In this document: piece after piece, positions 7,998 through 8,719 of the stretch
How the letters are laid out: every line of letters begins with the position of its first letter
How positions within the stretch are numbered: the stretch's first letter is position 1
Assembly: GCA_019348095.1 (NCBI GenBank)
Contig: JAHWKC010000083.1
Span: 1-8,719 of the forward strand
DNA from: Pseudomonadota bacterium
GTDB lineage: Bacteria > Pseudomonadota > Gammaproteobacteria > Xanthomonadales > Xanthomonadaceae
Length of the DNA stretch: 8,719 nucleotides
Reading direction: 5' to 3'
Notes under the pieces: model-generated
The model's input: the letters and a program-made list of their open reading frames with translations, nothing else
Database searches by the model: none
What the model was told of the DNA's origin: nothing
Program-made: the position numbers and the translations under genes

Positions 7998-8027
7998 GGC
8001 CCGCTCTGGGCCGTAAGACCCAGGGCC
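7998..8027 (-). terminator. Hairpin after the MarC-family gene, possible weak terminator
   Basis: GGCCC (7998-8002) can pair with GGGCC (8023-8027), and inside it TGGG (8007-8010) with CCCA (8019-8022), with a four-base bulge. It begins just past the MarC stop codon, but no T-tract follows on the minus strand, so intrinsic termination is doubtful. Confidence 0.25.
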
Positions 8028-8037
8028 GGCGGGGCTC

Positions 8038-8637
8038 TCAGGCGGACGCGCTGCCCAGGTAAGTGGCCAGCCCGTCGAGGAACATCTGCACCGATATCGC
8101 CACCAGCAGCATGCCCATCAGCCGCTCGATCGCGGTCAGCGCCCGCCGTCCGAGCAGCTTGTACAGCAGTGGCGCGCAGAACAGGATCGCCGCGGTGACC
8201 GCCCACGCCAGCAGCAGCGCCAGGCTCCAGTCGAGCAGGCGGCCGGGATCGTTGCTGCCCATCAGCATCACCGCGGCCATGCCCGAGGGCCCGGCAACCA
8301 ATGGGATGGCCATTGGCACGATGAAGGGCTCGCCATCGGGGATCTCGCCCATCAGCCCTTCCGGCGGCGGGAAGATCATGCGGATGCCGATCAGGAACAG
8401 CACGATGCCGCCGGCGATCGATACCGACTCCTGGCGCAGGTGCATCACTTCTAGCGCGTACTTGCCACCCCACAGGAACAGCATCAGCACTGCCAGCGCG
8501 ATCAGCAGCTCGCGGGCCAGCACGATGCGCTGCCGCTCCGGCGGCAGGTTGCGCAGCAGGCTGAGGAACACCGGGATGTTGCCGAGCGGATCGAGGATCA
8601 GGAACAGCAGCAGCGCGGCGGAGACAATCTCGCTCAT
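8038..8637 (-). CDS. yhgN: MarC family inner-membrane protein (YhgN-like)
   Basis: 199 residues with six predicted membrane segments at about 4-27, 43-64, 70-90, 105-127, 136-159 and 172-193. The repeated half motifs DPLGNIPVF (16-24) and AIPLVAGPSG (110-119) mark the MarC/UPF0056 family. ARELLIAL, SVSIAGGIVLFLIGIRMIFP, EPFIVPMAIPLVAGP, ERLMG and QMFLDG follow E. coli YhgN (197 residues) closely as I recall it. Function is not established; MarC itself was once linked to multiple antibiotic resistance, a link later withdrawn. ATG 8637 follows a GAGAA-containing leader and fits the family N-terminus MNEI/MSEI. It is upstream of the receptor gene on the same strand, but the Pho promoter between them suggests separate transcription. 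Confidence 0.92.
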   Translation of the reverse strand: MSEIVSAALLLFLILDPLGNIPVFLSLLRNLPPERQRIVLARELLIALAVLMLFLWGGKYALEVMHLRQESVSIAGGIVLFLIGIRMIFPPPEGLMGEIPDGEPFIVPMAIPLVAGPSGMAAVMLMGSNDPGRLLDWSLALLLAWAVTAAILFCAPLLYKLLGRRALTAIERLMGMLLVAISVQMFLDGLATYLGSASA

Positions 8638-8670
8638 GGGTTTCTCGCGATTTCCGCTAACGGATCTGTC

Positions 8671-8692
8671 GTAGGGGCGGCTTCAGCCACGA
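8671..8692 (+). repeat. Single REP-like element (family A), opposite direction
   Basis: It begins GTAGGGGCGGC and ends AGCCACGA, and its reverse complement agrees with the unit at 1639-1660 at 19 of 22 bases. It lies 34 bases upstream of the MarC-family gene. A small inverted repeat TGCGG-ATC-CCGCA follows at 8693-8705. Nothing else is recognised in the last 80 bases. Confidence 0.65.
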
Positions 8693-8719
8693 TGCGGATC
8701 CCGCACCGACACGGACGCG

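Overview
The window is GC-rich and has the gene set of a Gammaproteobacterium of the Xanthomonadaceae/Lysobacteraceae type. Support for this comes from an Oar-like TonB-dependent receptor, PilE/FimT pseudopilins, a LytS/AlgZ-type histidine kinase, PpnN and a YhgN-type MarC protein. Many short hairpin repeats headed by GTAG also fit, since these are common in Xanthomonas, Stenotrophomonas and Lysobacter relatives. The genus call is inference from gene families and repeats only.

Layout. (1) Positions 1-1005, minus strand: a FimT/GspH pseudopilin gene runs with a TGATG stop-start overlap into a PilW-like prepilin gene. That gene is cut short at the left edge, where a ~70-base AT-rich stretch unlike the rest of the window begins. 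(2) 1006-1170: a divergent regulatory region with a perfect 21-bp palindrome and candidate promoters. (3) 1171-1590, plus: a PilE-type pilin. (4) 1591-1772: three same-direction REP-like repeats. (5) 1773-2819, plus: a complete AlgZ/LytS-family membrane histidine kinase with no response regulator after it. Its stop codon lies inside a REP pair (2816-2893). (6) 2922-4304, minus: ppnN, a nucleotide 5'-monophosphate nucleosidase. (7) 4305-4653: 349 bases without a gene, holding a triple hexamer, a REP pair, a single REP and a strong intrinsic terminator. (8) 4654-7824, minus: a 1056-aa Oar-like TonB-dependent receptor. (9) 7825-8037: its leader and promoter, with an exact two-half-site Pho box and a second 7-4-7 direct repeat at the predicted transcription start. 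(10) 8038-8637, minus: a YhgN-like MarC family membrane protein. (11) 8638-8719: another REP.

How it fits together. The left part looks like a remnant or rearranged minor-pilin locus beside an AlgZ-like kinase. In Pseudomonas aeruginosa the AlgZ(FimS)/AlgR pair controls the minor pilin operon, so the adjacency is suggestive, but no AlgR gene is visible here. The receptor on the right appears to be a phosphate-starvation (PhoB) target. ppnN and the MarC gene are housekeeping-type neighbours. I see no CRISPR array, tRNA, rRNA, complete insertion sequence or defence system. The best candidates for new biology are regulatory: the Pho box with its companion repeat on the receptor, and the REP/REPIN content.
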